From: a virus
IMG/VR virus record: IMGVR_UViG_3300027759_000410
Coordinates: 1 to 24,357 of that record
DNA: 24,357 nucleotides
Reading direction: 5' to 3' (one strand)
Made by a program: the position numbers and the translations under genes. Position 1 is the first letter of the stretch, and each line of letters opens with the position of its first letter. Below the pieces are notes generated by a model. The model was not told where the DNA came from. It saw nothing but the letters and a program-made list of their open reading frames with translations, and did no database searches. This document shows positions 13,107 through 20,155 of the stretch, piece after piece.

Positions 13107-13287
13107 TGGGGAAACCATTCGTGACTTCATCGATAGAGAGGTGAGGTCACGAGTATCCAAGAGATACAAATTAGCACACATTGCTGAGGATATGGGAATC
13201 ACTTACCTTCAGTTGTGGAGATTCTTGAAAGGTCATCCAGTGAATGAGGAATTTTACATCAAATTTTTTAAGTATTATGAGAGATAG
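13078..13287 (+). CDS. Small HTH protein, probable regulator
   Basis: The 69-residue frame has a clear helix-turn-helix at about residues 31-51 (YKLAHIAEDMGITYLQLWRFLKGH), with basic residues before it (REVRSRVSKRYK). The start is uncertain: the only early start codons are GTG at 13078 or TTG at 13087, both overlapping the SSB gene; the first in-frame ATG is inside the HTH. A phage transcription regulator is likely from the fold. No operator for it can be named. Confidence 0.6.
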   Translation: MRALTIHLSDGETIRDFIDREVRSRVSKRYKLAHIAEDMGITYLQLWRFLKGHPVNEEFYIKFFKYYER

Positions 13288-13471
13288 ATACTTCATTGCC
13301 TATGTTGGCACCCAAAATGAGAATCCCCACATGATCATCAATCGATTTCAAGATGTGTTCAGTGGGATGAACGTCAATTATTGCATTGTGTTAACGATGG
13401 AAGATGATGAGGTATATATCGAGGAAGTGGATGCAGCTGCATTCGAGGAAGTTAAATGTCAAATGAATTGA
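13277..13471 (+). CDS. Hypothetical acidic protein
   Basis: With the start at MRDRYFIAYVG the product is 64 residues, with alternating strand-like segments (DRYFIAYVG, NYCIVLTM, EVYIEEVD) and an acidic end. An in-frame ATG at 13244 would add 11 residues but overlap the HTH gene by 44 bases; 13277 overlaps by 11. The family is not recognised. Confidence 0.62.
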   Translation: MRDRYFIAYVGTQNENPHMIINRFQDVFSGMNVNYCIVLTMEDDEVYIEEVDAAAFEEVKCQMN

Positions 13472-13472
13472 G

Positions 13473-13859
13473 ATGGGATGTAAACCACTTACAGGACGAA
13501 TAGAATACAAAGAACCTATGAAAAAAACAAACCAAGAATTAGAAGATTTATACGATTTAATGGAGCTAATCATGCATGAACTGAAACCAAATACAATCAG
13601 CATATATCGACAAGAGCTGAGTGCATTAGGTGAAATGCTTTCGGAAGTGGAGGTCATCCCCGAGGATAAACCAATCAACACCGATCCAATTCTCACCAAG
13701 GTCATGACCAAGTATTATGAGCGTTCCGAAATGGGAATCAAAAAATATGGTACAACATTGGAGAATAATTCGTTACCTTTACTCGATTGGTTGAATCATC
13801 TCCAGGAGGAATTGATGGATGCGACCTTGTATATTGAAAAATTAAAGCAAGAAATATGA
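13473..13859 (+). CDS. MazG-like nucleotide pyrophosphohydrolase-related protein
   Basis: The C-terminal half (about residues 79-128) has MTKYYERSEMGIKKYG then LDWLNHLQEELMDATLYIEKL, the pattern of phage dATP/dGTP pyrophosphohydrolase N-terminal and MazG-related helical proteins, with the EELxD metal-ligand motif at residues 112-116. A role in clearing or rebalancing dNTPs, or in altering host nucleotide signalling, is possible. The ATG at 13473 follows the previous stop by one base; MKKTNQELED at 13518 is an equally good start in an A-rich context. Only one acidic motif is clear, so activity is not certain. Confidence 0.6.
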   Translation: MGCKPLTGRIEYKEPMKKTNQELEDLYDLMELIMHELKPNTISIYRQELSALGEMLSEVEVIPEDKPINTDPILTKVMTKYYERSEMGIKKYGTTLENNSLPLLDWLNHLQEELMDATLYIEKLKQEI

Positions 13860-14104
13860 CTTACTTAGCTTCACTCGCACTCAGTTGGTTTCTAGTATCA
13901 TTCGAGCCAATTCAGATGATATGGGATAACATCGCAGTGCGAATCCGACCGAATCACCTAGTCAACTACATTCATGCCGGACTTGGTTGTTGGAAGTGCA
14001 TGAGCTTTTGGTCCACATGGATCATCACTGGTGATTTCATTCAGGCAACTATTGTGTCATTCATTGCGTTTATAATTGAGGAATGTTTAGCGAAGCTCAA
14101 GTAA
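13856..14104 (+). CDS. Small membrane protein with CxxC motif
   Basis: The 82-residue product has a hydrophobic start (MTYLASLALSWFLVSF), a central GLGCWKCMSFWSTWI and a hydrophobic C-terminal segment (FIQATIVSFIAFIIEECLA). The CWKC motif beside aromatic residues at a likely membrane boundary is notable and could be redox-active or metal-binding. It overlaps both neighbours and belongs to the accessory set before the terminase. I do not recognise a named family. Confidence 0.65.
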   Translation: MTYLASLALSWFLVSFEPIQMIWDNIAVRIRPNHLVNYIHAGLGCWKCMSFWSTWIITGDFIQATIVSFIAFIIEECLAKLK

Positions 14105-14286
14105 AATATATCAATGAGATTATCACGTCAAGTGATGCGTCTAAGTATGCCAAGATTACGCTTAAAGCACTGTACCGAATATACGATGAGCACACCGGAG
14201 AGATTACAACCGATTGCTTTTGTGCCAGGACAGTGAGAAAGATATACTATAAGCAATTTATTGAATGGTATGAAGCGAACACTTGA
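14083..14286 (+). CDS. Hypothetical helical protein
   Basis: The 67-residue ORF begins MFSEAQVKYINEIITSSDASKY and reads as mostly alpha-helical, with DCFCARTVRKIYYKQFIEWY at the end. The start overlaps the membrane protein gene by 22 bases and the end overlaps the sigma-like gene by 26. The function is unknown; adjacency suggests it works with the regulator that follows. Confidence 0.6.
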   Translation: MFSEAQVKYINEIITSSDASKYAKITLKALYRIYDEHTGEITTDCFCARTVRKIYYKQFIEWYEANT

Positions 14287-14809
14287 CCGATATATCTCAA
14301 GGCATTATGATGAGGTGAGGACATATACTGAGTATTTCCTCGCAAAATTCAAGGCCAACATGATTGCCGATGTAGTCATCAACAACAGTTATCTTTATGT
14401 AGCTGAGATAAGTGATGATACAAAGGATGAGAATAAGGTTAAGAGCTATTTGTTGAACACGATCAAGAAACAAATCCTTTGGTCAACTTCAATCAGTCAA
14501 CTGGAGGAAAGAGTCAATGCCAATGAGCTAGATATTCCGAATGACTGCGATGACGAGGAGGATTTGGAGTACAAGATTCGAGAGGAAAAGAAATACCACG
14601 ACCACAAGTCATGCATTGAGATATATAAGAGAGAGGTCAAGGATAGAATCAAGTTGATAATCTTTGAGGCATATTATGAGAAGGGATACACAACCGCCAG
14701 GTCAATGGCCAAATACTTTGACATTCCGGTAACCTCAGCTCATTACTATATTAGGGACATTAAACACGATCTAAATAAGATAAAAGATGAGAATAAAAGC
14801 AGAATATAA
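14261..14809 (+). CDS. Sigma-like HTH protein, candidate late-gene regulator
   Basis: The 182-residue product looks like a diverged sigma factor. Residues 58-80 (NKVKSYLLNTIKKQILWSTSIS) resemble the core-binding helix region, a long acidic linker (NDCDDEEDLEYKI) follows, and residues 128-170 (RIKLIIFEAYYEKGY, then TARSMAKYFDIPVTSAHYYIRDIKHDL) form a region-4-like HTH. Its place immediately before the packaging genes is typical of late-transcription activators. The start could also be the ATG at 14270. The sigma call is inference; a different HTH activator is the alternative. Confidence 0.6.
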   Translation: MNGMKRTLDRYISRHYDEVRTYTEYFLAKFKANMIADVVINNSYLYVAEISDDTKDENKVKSYLLNTIKKQILWSTSISQLEERVNANELDIPNDCDDEEDLEYKIREEKKYHDHKSCIEIYKREVKDRIKLIIFEAYYEKGYTTARSMAKYFDIPVTSAHYYIRDIKHDLNKIKDENKSRI

Positions 14810-15053
14810 AGGCAAAACTATTGTCAAGCATACAACGGTTAGAAACATTATCGTGGTTGTTGATAATATAGATGTATCAAAGTACAAATATTATGTGTCT
14901 ATTGGCATGGGATATTTATTTGAGAAGGAATCAGAAACAACAACCGCACCGGAGCCAATCAAATATGAGGGCATCGAGCAGGAAGTGAGTGCAAAACCGA
15001 TTCCAAAGAGAAAAAGAAGAACAAAACCAACACCAGGAAAAGGAGAAGAATGA
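14787..15053 (+). CDS. Hypothetical protein with basic tail
   Basis: The 88-residue product has a beta-rich first half (KTIVKHTTVRNIIVVVDNID, then YKYYVSIGMGYLFEKE) and a Pro/Lys/Arg-rich tail (KPIPKRKRRTKPTPGKGEE) that could bind nucleic acid. It overlaps the sigma-like gene by 23 bases and the phosphatase gene by four. The family is not recognised. Confidence 0.6.
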   Translation: MRIKAEYKGKTIVKHTTVRNIIVVVDNIDVSKYKYYVSIGMGYLFEKESETTTAPEPIKYEGIEQEVSAKPIPKRKRRTKPTPGKGEE

Positions 15054-15370
15054 TACTTGAGAAATATTTATTTGCTTTGAAACGCATCTCATTTGATTAT
15101 GATGAAACATTGACTCAAGCCAAGGAGATTGCAAGGAATTGGATTAGAAAAGGAGCTGAGGTATATATCATTTCAGCACGACACAATAAAGAAGGCATGA
15201 TGAAAACTGCTCAAGAATTAGGAATACCAGCATCGAGAGTTTATGCTACTGGAAGCAATAAGAGCAAAATTGAGATAATTCAGAAATTGAAGATTGACAA
15301 ACACTATGATAACAATCCGGATGTAATCAAGCAGATTGGTGTCCGAGGAGAATTATGGATAAATAAATAG
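15050..15370 (+). CDS. HAD-superfamily phosphatase-like protein
   Basis: This small 106-residue protein has the four HAD motifs in order: FDYDETLT (nucleophile Asp16, acid Asp18), ISAR (Ser42), the basic position in GSNKSKIEII (Lys71 or Lys73), and HYDNNPDVI (Asp87). No cap domain is present, so the active site would be open to large substrates such as nucleic-acid ends or proteins; polynucleotide 3'-phosphatase-like or deoxynucleotidase roles are possible. It ends two bases before the small terminase gene. Confidence 0.8.
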   Translation: MILEKYLFALKRISFDYDETLTQAKEIARNWIRKGAEVYIISARHNKEGMMKTAQELGIPASRVYATGSNKSKIEIIQKLKIDKHYDNNPDVIKQIGVRGELWINK

Positions 15371-15372
15371 AA

Positions 15373-15801
15373 ATGGGAAGGCCACGCAACTTTGAAACAC
15401 CGGAGGATTTATATGAGCTATTCGAGAAGTATCGGAAGCACGTTAAGGAGAATCCAAGATACCAATATTCACTGAGCAACAAAACTGGTAAGGCTGAGCC
15501 TATTCCATTGGAAGCTCCATTGACTTTGAGTGGATTCAGAGTATTTTGTCACGATCATTCTTTGGTTGTGCAGGATTATTTTGCAAATAGCGGAGGGAAT
15601 TATTCGGCATTCTCGACAATCTGCTCACGTATAAGCGATGAAATTCGAAACGACCAAATCATGGGAGGGATGGTTGGTCAATACAACGCATCAATCACTC
15701 AACGCTTAAATGGACTTACCGAGAAGTCGGACATCACAACCAATGGAAAGGACATCAACGAAATCAAGGTGAACATCATCAAGCCGGATGGAGATAAATA
15801 G
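15373..15801 (+). CDS. Terminase small subunit
   Basis: The 142-residue product starts MGRPRNFETPEDLYELFEKY and continues PLTLSGFRVFCHDHSL and VVQDYFANSGGNYSAF, the pattern of Bacteroidetes small terminases related to DNA-packaging protein gp3. It should recognise the packaging site and recruit the large subunit, whose gene overlaps by 14 bases. The N-terminal GRPR plus helix is the likely DNA-contact part and the C-terminal 40 residues the partner contact. Confidence 0.8.
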   Translation: MGRPRNFETPEDLYELFEKYRKHVKENPRYQYSLSNKTGKAEPIPLEAPLTLSGFRVFCHDHSLVVQDYFANSGGNYSAFSTICSRISDEIRNDQIMGGMVGQYNASITQRLNGLTEKSDITTNGKDINEIKVNIIKPDGDK

Positions 15802-16939
15802 CACCGTTATCTTTGAGAAGAACTACGAAGCTCTCCAGAATAAGGATGTACGGTTTATAATAAATGAGGGAGGAAGTAGGTCATCCAAGACATATTCCCT
15901 TTGTCAAATGATAATTGTCTACTCTCTCCAAAATAGGGGGAAGGTTACCTCTATTATCAGAAAAACGTTTCCTGCACTTCGAGCAACAGTCATGCGAGAT
16001 TTCCTTGAGATTATGAAGGATATGGATTTGTATGACGTCAATGCTCATAACAAGAGTGAACACATCTACACATTCCCGAATGGAAGCATCGTGGAGTTCT
16101 TTTCAGTCGATGACGAGCAAAAGATACGAGGAAGGAAACGTGACCTAGCATGGTGTAATGAAGCCAATGAGCTCTTCTATGATGACTTCACTCAGCTTAA
16201 CATGAGAACTGAATGGAAGCTCATCTTCGACTACAATCCAAGTGAATCAGCATCCTGGTTGTATGAGCTACCTAAGGAGGAGAGCATCCTCATCAAATCA
16301 ACGTACCGCGACAATCCATTCCTCCCCGATTCCATCCGTAGGCAAATCGAGGACCTCAAGCGAACTGATGAATCACTGTATCAAATTTATGCACTGGGAG
16401 AGAAGGCAATCAGCAAGAGCAACATCTATTCCAATTGGACATTCGTGAAGCATCGACCTGCTAGATTCGTCAACTATGTTTATGGACTTGACTTCGGTTA
16501 CAATCACCCCACTGCTCTCATGCGAGTGTATTGGTGTGAGGATGACATCTACATCGAGCCGGTGATATACGAGAGCTACCTCACCACCACCAACCTCATC
16601 GAGAAATGTGAGCAACTTGGAGTGGAGAAGCACATCACGATCGTGGCAGATTACGCACGACCTGAGATAATCGCGGAGATGAATAATGCAGGATACGATG
16701 TGCAGAACGCGAACAAGGTTGTGAAGAAGGGCATCGACAACATCAAGACCTTCGGAGTGTTCTGCGAGGATGAGTCCAGGATTAAAAAGGAATACGAGAA
16801 TTATAAGTGGAAGAAGATAGGTGACCAAATCACCGATGAGCCGGTGAAGTTATGGGATGATGCGATGGATGCGGTGCGATATGCCGGTACTTACATCCGA
16901 AAGGAATACTATACCGATGACTCATACTTCGCCTTCTAA
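15788..16939 (+). CDS. terL: Terminase large subunit (PBSX/Terminase_3-like)
   Basis: The 383-residue packaging motor has an ATPase half with Walker A GGSRSSKT (residues 28-35), Walker B-like DLAWCNEANE with Glu125 as the probable catalytic residue, and a coupling region LIFDYNPS. The nuclease half has GLDFGYNHPTA (Asp235), IVADYARPE (Asp288) and KLWDDAMDAVRY (Asp357-Asp361), the expected RNase H-like metal ligands. It translocates DNA into the head and makes the cuts. It is about 40-60 residues shorter than many relatives but no motif is missing. Confidence 0.92.
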   Translation: MEINSTVIFEKNYEALQNKDVRFIINEGGSRSSKTYSLCQMIIVYSLQNRGKVTSIIRKTFPALRATVMRDFLEIMKDMDLYDVNAHNKSEHIYTFPNGSIVEFFSVDDEQKIRGRKRDLAWCNEANELFYDDFTQLNMRTEWKLIFDYNPSESASWLYELPKEESILIKSTYRDNPFLPDSIRRQIEDLKRTDESLYQIYALGEKAISKSNIYSNWTFVKHRPARFVNYVYGLDFGYNHPTALMRVYWCEDDIYIEPVIYESYLTTTNLIEKCEQLGVEKHITIVADYARPEIIAEMNNAGYDVQNANKVVKKGIDNIKTFGVFCEDESRIKKEYENYKWKKIGDQITDEPVKLWDDAMDAVRYAGTYIRKEYYTDDSYFAF

Positions 16940-16968
16940 ACAAAAGAGGTATTTTTGTTAATATATAT
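16931..16968 (+). promoter_or_regulatory. Possible promoter before the tail-fibre gene
   Basis: TATTTTTG (16950-16957) fits the Bacteroidetes TAnnTTTG box, with a weak TTCG (16928-16931) 18 bases upstream in place of TTTG. The following TTAATATATAT runs to the ATG at 16969, leaving a very short leader. The layout parallels 1375-1395. Confidence 0.45.
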
Positions 16969-18285
16969 ATGGCATTTAGAACAAAGAAAATATCGCAGAT
17001 GGATCCGAAAGGAGCTCCATTAGCATCGACCGATTTATTGGAGATATCTGAATTGGTGAGTGGAAGCTATGTAACCAAGTCAATCACTGGAGCGGAAATC
17101 GTTGCCGGAGCGACAACGGGATATGTTCCATACGTTGGTGCAACACAAGACCTAGAACTTGGAGCTAACGAATTATACACGGGTAAACTTTGGTTGTATG
17201 ATGCGGTCAATGATAACTATGGAAGCGTTCACTTCACCGATACTGATTTTCATATCGAGGATGCGGATGGGCATAAGATGCTAGTCATTGAGGATGGGTT
17301 TATGCAAATCCACAAGACCGATACAATTCAATCCAATCTATTCACAAGCGGATTAACTGCGACACGCGACCACTATTTACCAAATGCTAGTGGAACTATT
17401 GCCTTGACTTCGGACATTCCTTCATTAGCTGGATACGTTCCAACGACTCGCACCCTAACAATAAACGGAACTACACAAGACCTATCAGCAGATAGAACAT
17501 TCACTATATCTACGGGAATCACAATCGGTACGACTGCAATCACTTCGGGTACTGTTGGACGTGTATTGTTTGAAGGTACGGGGAATGTAGTTCAAGAATC
17601 GGCTAACTTGTTTTGGGATAATACGAATGGAAGGTTGGGTGTTGGAACTTCATCACCTTCTGAAAAATTAGAAATTGTTTCGGGTGCTATTCAACTTTCC
17701 AATGCTCAAGGTATTCGTTCAAGATATACGGGAGGTGCAGCTTTTACCATTTTACAAATGTTTAGTGATAACAACACTTACTTGGATGGTGCAAATGATA
17801 TTTTATTTCGTGTTGCCGCAGGTGCTACAACTGCAATGAGATTAAAGTCAGCAACGGGCAACGTCCTCATCAACACCACCACAGACGCAGGATTCAAGCT
17901 AGACGTTAATGGTACTGCGATATTTAGAAGTAACATTACATTGAATAGTAATGCTTTGTACATAGGTACAAATTCAGCTATGCAATTATATACTGCGAGT
18001 TCTGACATTTATATAGATAACGGAAATACAAGTAGAAAAATTATTTTTAATTGTACAGGTTCGGGGCAATTTCAATTTAATAACGGAAATGTATTAGTGG
18101 GAACAACATCTAATATTGTTTCGTCTAAACTTACAATCGAAAGTACTACACAAGGCTTCCTTCCTCCACGAATGACAACAACACAAAAGAACGCCATTGC
18201 ATCACCTGCTGAAGGCTTGCAAGTTTGGGATACAACACTTAAATTAATGTCGGTTTATAACGGCACAACTTGGATAACTTTATAA
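16969..18285 (+). CDS. Tail fibre / receptor-binding protein
   Basis: The 438-residue product is repetitive and beta-rich as expected of a trimeric fibre. The N-terminal 60 residues (RTKKISQMDPKGAPL, GATTGYVPYVGATQ) are the usual attachment part. Residues 160-180 carry RTLTINGTTQDLSADRTFTI. Three modules of the form GN-V-L-V-x-T-T...KL-x-V follow at about 220-237 (LGVGTSSPSEKLEI), 297-315 and 373-392, and it ends LPPRMTTTQKNAI...WITL. These last motifs are shared with Bacteroidetes surface proteins and fibres. The fibre would decide host binding. Codon use shifts after about 17440, suggesting exchange of the distal part. Confidence 0.78.
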   Translation: MAFRTKKISQMDPKGAPLASTDLLEISELVSGSYVTKSITGAEIVAGATTGYVPYVGATQDLELGANELYTGKLWLYDAVNDNYGSVHFTDTDFHIEDADGHKMLVIEDGFMQIHKTDTIQSNLFTSGLTATRDHYLPNASGTIALTSDIPSLAGYVPTTRTLTINGTTQDLSADRTFTISTGITIGTTAITSGTVGRVLFEGTGNVVQESANLFWDNTNGRLGVGTSSPSEKLEIVSGAIQLSNAQGIRSRYTGGAAFTILQMFSDNNTYLDGANDILFRVAAGATTAMRLKSATGNVLINTTTDAGFKLDVNGTAIFRSNITLNSNALYIGTNSAMQLYTASSDIYIDNGNTSRKIIFNCTGSGQFQFNNGNVLVGTTSNIVSSKLTIESTTQGFLPPRMTTTQKNAIASPAEGLQVWDTTLKLMSVYNGTTWITL

Positions 18286-18286
18286 T

Positions 18287-18553
18287 ATGGAAACACAAAC
18301 AAACGGAGTAGCGATTCAACCAATCGTCTACCCACTTAACGAAGGTACTGCGACACGATTATCCGTGTTAGTATTGAACTTCACAACGGATGCAACGACT
18401 TGCACAACGTATTGGCAATTGCTAACTGAGGAAGGAAAAACTTTAGCTCAAGACAATTACACCTTGACTGAAGAACAATTCTTAACTTGGGGTACTGATA
18501 ATTCAGTAGTGAACGAGTATGTCGCTGAAGCAATCGGAGTTACAATCATCTAA
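18287..18553 (+). CDS. Small fibre-associated hypothetical protein
   Basis: The 88-residue ORF starts one base after the fibre stop. It has beta segments (RLSVLVLNFTT, TYWQLLTEEGKTL) and ends AEAIGVTII. Small genes of this type sit directly after fibre genes in Bacteroidetes phages, so a fibre chaperone or tip subunit is possible, but nothing proves it. It shares the looser codon use of the distal fibre region. Confidence 0.6.
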   Translation: METQTNGVAIQPIVYPLNEGTATRLSVLVLNFTTDATTCTTYWQLLTEEGKTLAQDNYTLTEEQFLTWGTDNSVVNEYVAEAIGVTII

Positions 18554-18563
18554 AACACGGACT

Positions 18564-18689
18564 ATGTTAACACTATCAGAAGAACAAGTAAAGCAATTAG
18601 AAGCAATCTTAAGTGAATTACCGATGAAGTTCGGGGTTCCTATTTTGAATATCTTAAACGAAGCTAGTAAACCAAGCGAAACAGAATGA
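18564..18689 (+). CDS. Tiny helical hypothetical protein
   Basis: This 41-residue ORF (MLTLSEEQVKQLEAILSELP at the start, then PILNILNEASK) predicts one or two amphipathic helices. It starts 10 bases after the preceding stop and its own stop overlaps the next start (ATGA at 18686), which supports translation. Its role is unknown; a small assembly factor is a guess. Confidence 0.6.
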   Translation: MLTLSEEQVKQLEAILSELPMKFGVPILNILNEASKPSETE

Positions 18690-20155
18690 GTCAATCAACC
18701 ATTGCATCACCTCAGGCATTCAGTCCGGCATACAATCCTTTGAAGTTCATCGTTGATTCAACCAACAAGAACAACACTGGATTCAAATACATATTCCAAG
18801 TATTCGAGGCAGGAACTGCGAATAAAATTGCGGAGTATAAAGTGCTCCCTACCTACGTTGATGGATATGGTGAGATTGATTTATCTAAGTTACTTCAAAC
18901 ACAAGTATCATGGGACCTCAATACACTGAGCACATCATGGTACAACGCACCGAATTCGAGATACCTTTACGATGTCAAAGTTGGTGAGGAGCAATTGGCT
19001 GAATACTTTTGGGCTGCCAACCTAACAAACAATGCAGGGAACACGAGAGTCCATGCAACCAACACATTCGTGGTAGGTGACCAGGTAGTGATCACGCAAG
19101 ATGATGGTGGAGTGGCGAATCCTCAGCTCGAAGGGCTTCATACCGTACTGAGTGCAACGACATCGACATTCACTGTTGGCGTTCCATTCAGCTCCATCAC
19201 TGATATCACCATGGATGGATTGGTACACTACGCTGATAACCGTAAATTGATTACGTTAAACATTACTAACTTCGATGACTTTGTTGTGTTCAATGGAGCA
19301 TTCAGATGGTTAGATTGGTCAGTGTACGATAACTCAGATTATAAACTAACCTTCGCAGATAGCTATTGGTTGACAAATCAACCTCAGCAATTCAGTTGCA
19401 CATTAGGACAAGATTTGTATCTCAACCTCCGCAGTGCTCAAGGGCATGATCGTATTGTGTTCGTCAATAGCAATGGAGCTACATTTTACAAAGCAATCAA
19501 CAACGTAGATATCATCTCTCAAGTTCCCGTTGGTCCGAACAACTATGGTATCTTGGTTGGCACTGGTGACCTAATCACCAACACTGTGGAATGGTACGAT
19601 GTGTATTATCGCACTGCATTAGGCATTGAGTCATTCAAGTACCGAATCAACCTGGATAGGAGAACAACCATCTCAGAATATCATATGCTCTTCCTTGACC
19701 GATTAGGCTCATACTCATCATTCGCTTTCCAATTGAAATCATATGAGAGAGGTGAAATCACTCGCGAGATATTCAATAAGGATGTCCAAGGATATGTGAG
19801 TGGAGCCAAATGGAAGTATCGCACAGAGGATATGGGATTCATGCAGTCAAACATTAACGTAACCAAGTCATTTGACCTCAATACCAATTGGATGGAAGAG
19901 AGTGCAGGGCAATACTTCGAAGAGCTCTTGACATCACCTCAGACATTCGTGAAGATTGTGCAGTACAATACCACTGAGGATGGACTTCCAATCATTGGAG
20001 AGGATGGATGTCCGATTCACATCGCAGAGTCAACCGCATATCAACCATGCATCGTGCAGAACAACGCATACGAGGTATATCAACAACGCAATAAGAATCT
20101 AATCAAGCAAAGCATCACCATCAAATTATCAAATCAAGACAACATCAATGGTTAG
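18686..20155 (+). CDS. Tail/baseplate structural protein (Dit-like position)
   Basis: The 489-residue product starts MSQSTIASPQAFSPAYNPLKF and has beta-sandwich character throughout. A compact extra domain of about 75 residues (112-185, with VHATNTFVVGDQVVITQDDG and TSTFTVGVPFS) appears inserted, and residues 325-365 (TTISEYHMLFLDRLGSYSSF, then SYERGEITREIF) form a conserved block I associate with Bacteroidetes phage tails. It probably builds the distal tail or baseplate together with the large protein that follows and overlaps by eight bases. Exact role is inferred from position. Confidence 0.6.
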   Translation: MSQSTIASPQAFSPAYNPLKFIVDSTNKNNTGFKYIFQVFEAGTANKIAEYKVLPTYVDGYGEIDLSKLLQTQVSWDLNTLSTSWYNAPNSRYLYDVKVGEEQLAEYFWAANLTNNAGNTRVHATNTFVVGDQVVITQDDGGVANPQLEGLHTVLSATTSTFTVGVPFSSITDITMDGLVHYADNRKLITLNITNFDDFVVFNGAFRWLDWSVYDNSDYKLTFADSYWLTNQPQQFSCTLGQDLYLNLRSAQGHDRIVFVNSNGATFYKAINNVDIISQVPVGPNNYGILVGTGDLITNTVEWYDVYYRTALGIESFKYRINLDRRTTISEYHMLFLDRLGSYSSFAFQLKSYERGEITREIFNKDVQGYVSGAKWKYRTEDMGFMQSNINVTKSFDLNTNWMEESAGQYFEELLTSPQTFVKIVQYNTTEDGLPIIGEDGCPIHIAESTAYQPCIVQNNAYEVYQQRNKNLIKQSITIKLSNQDNING

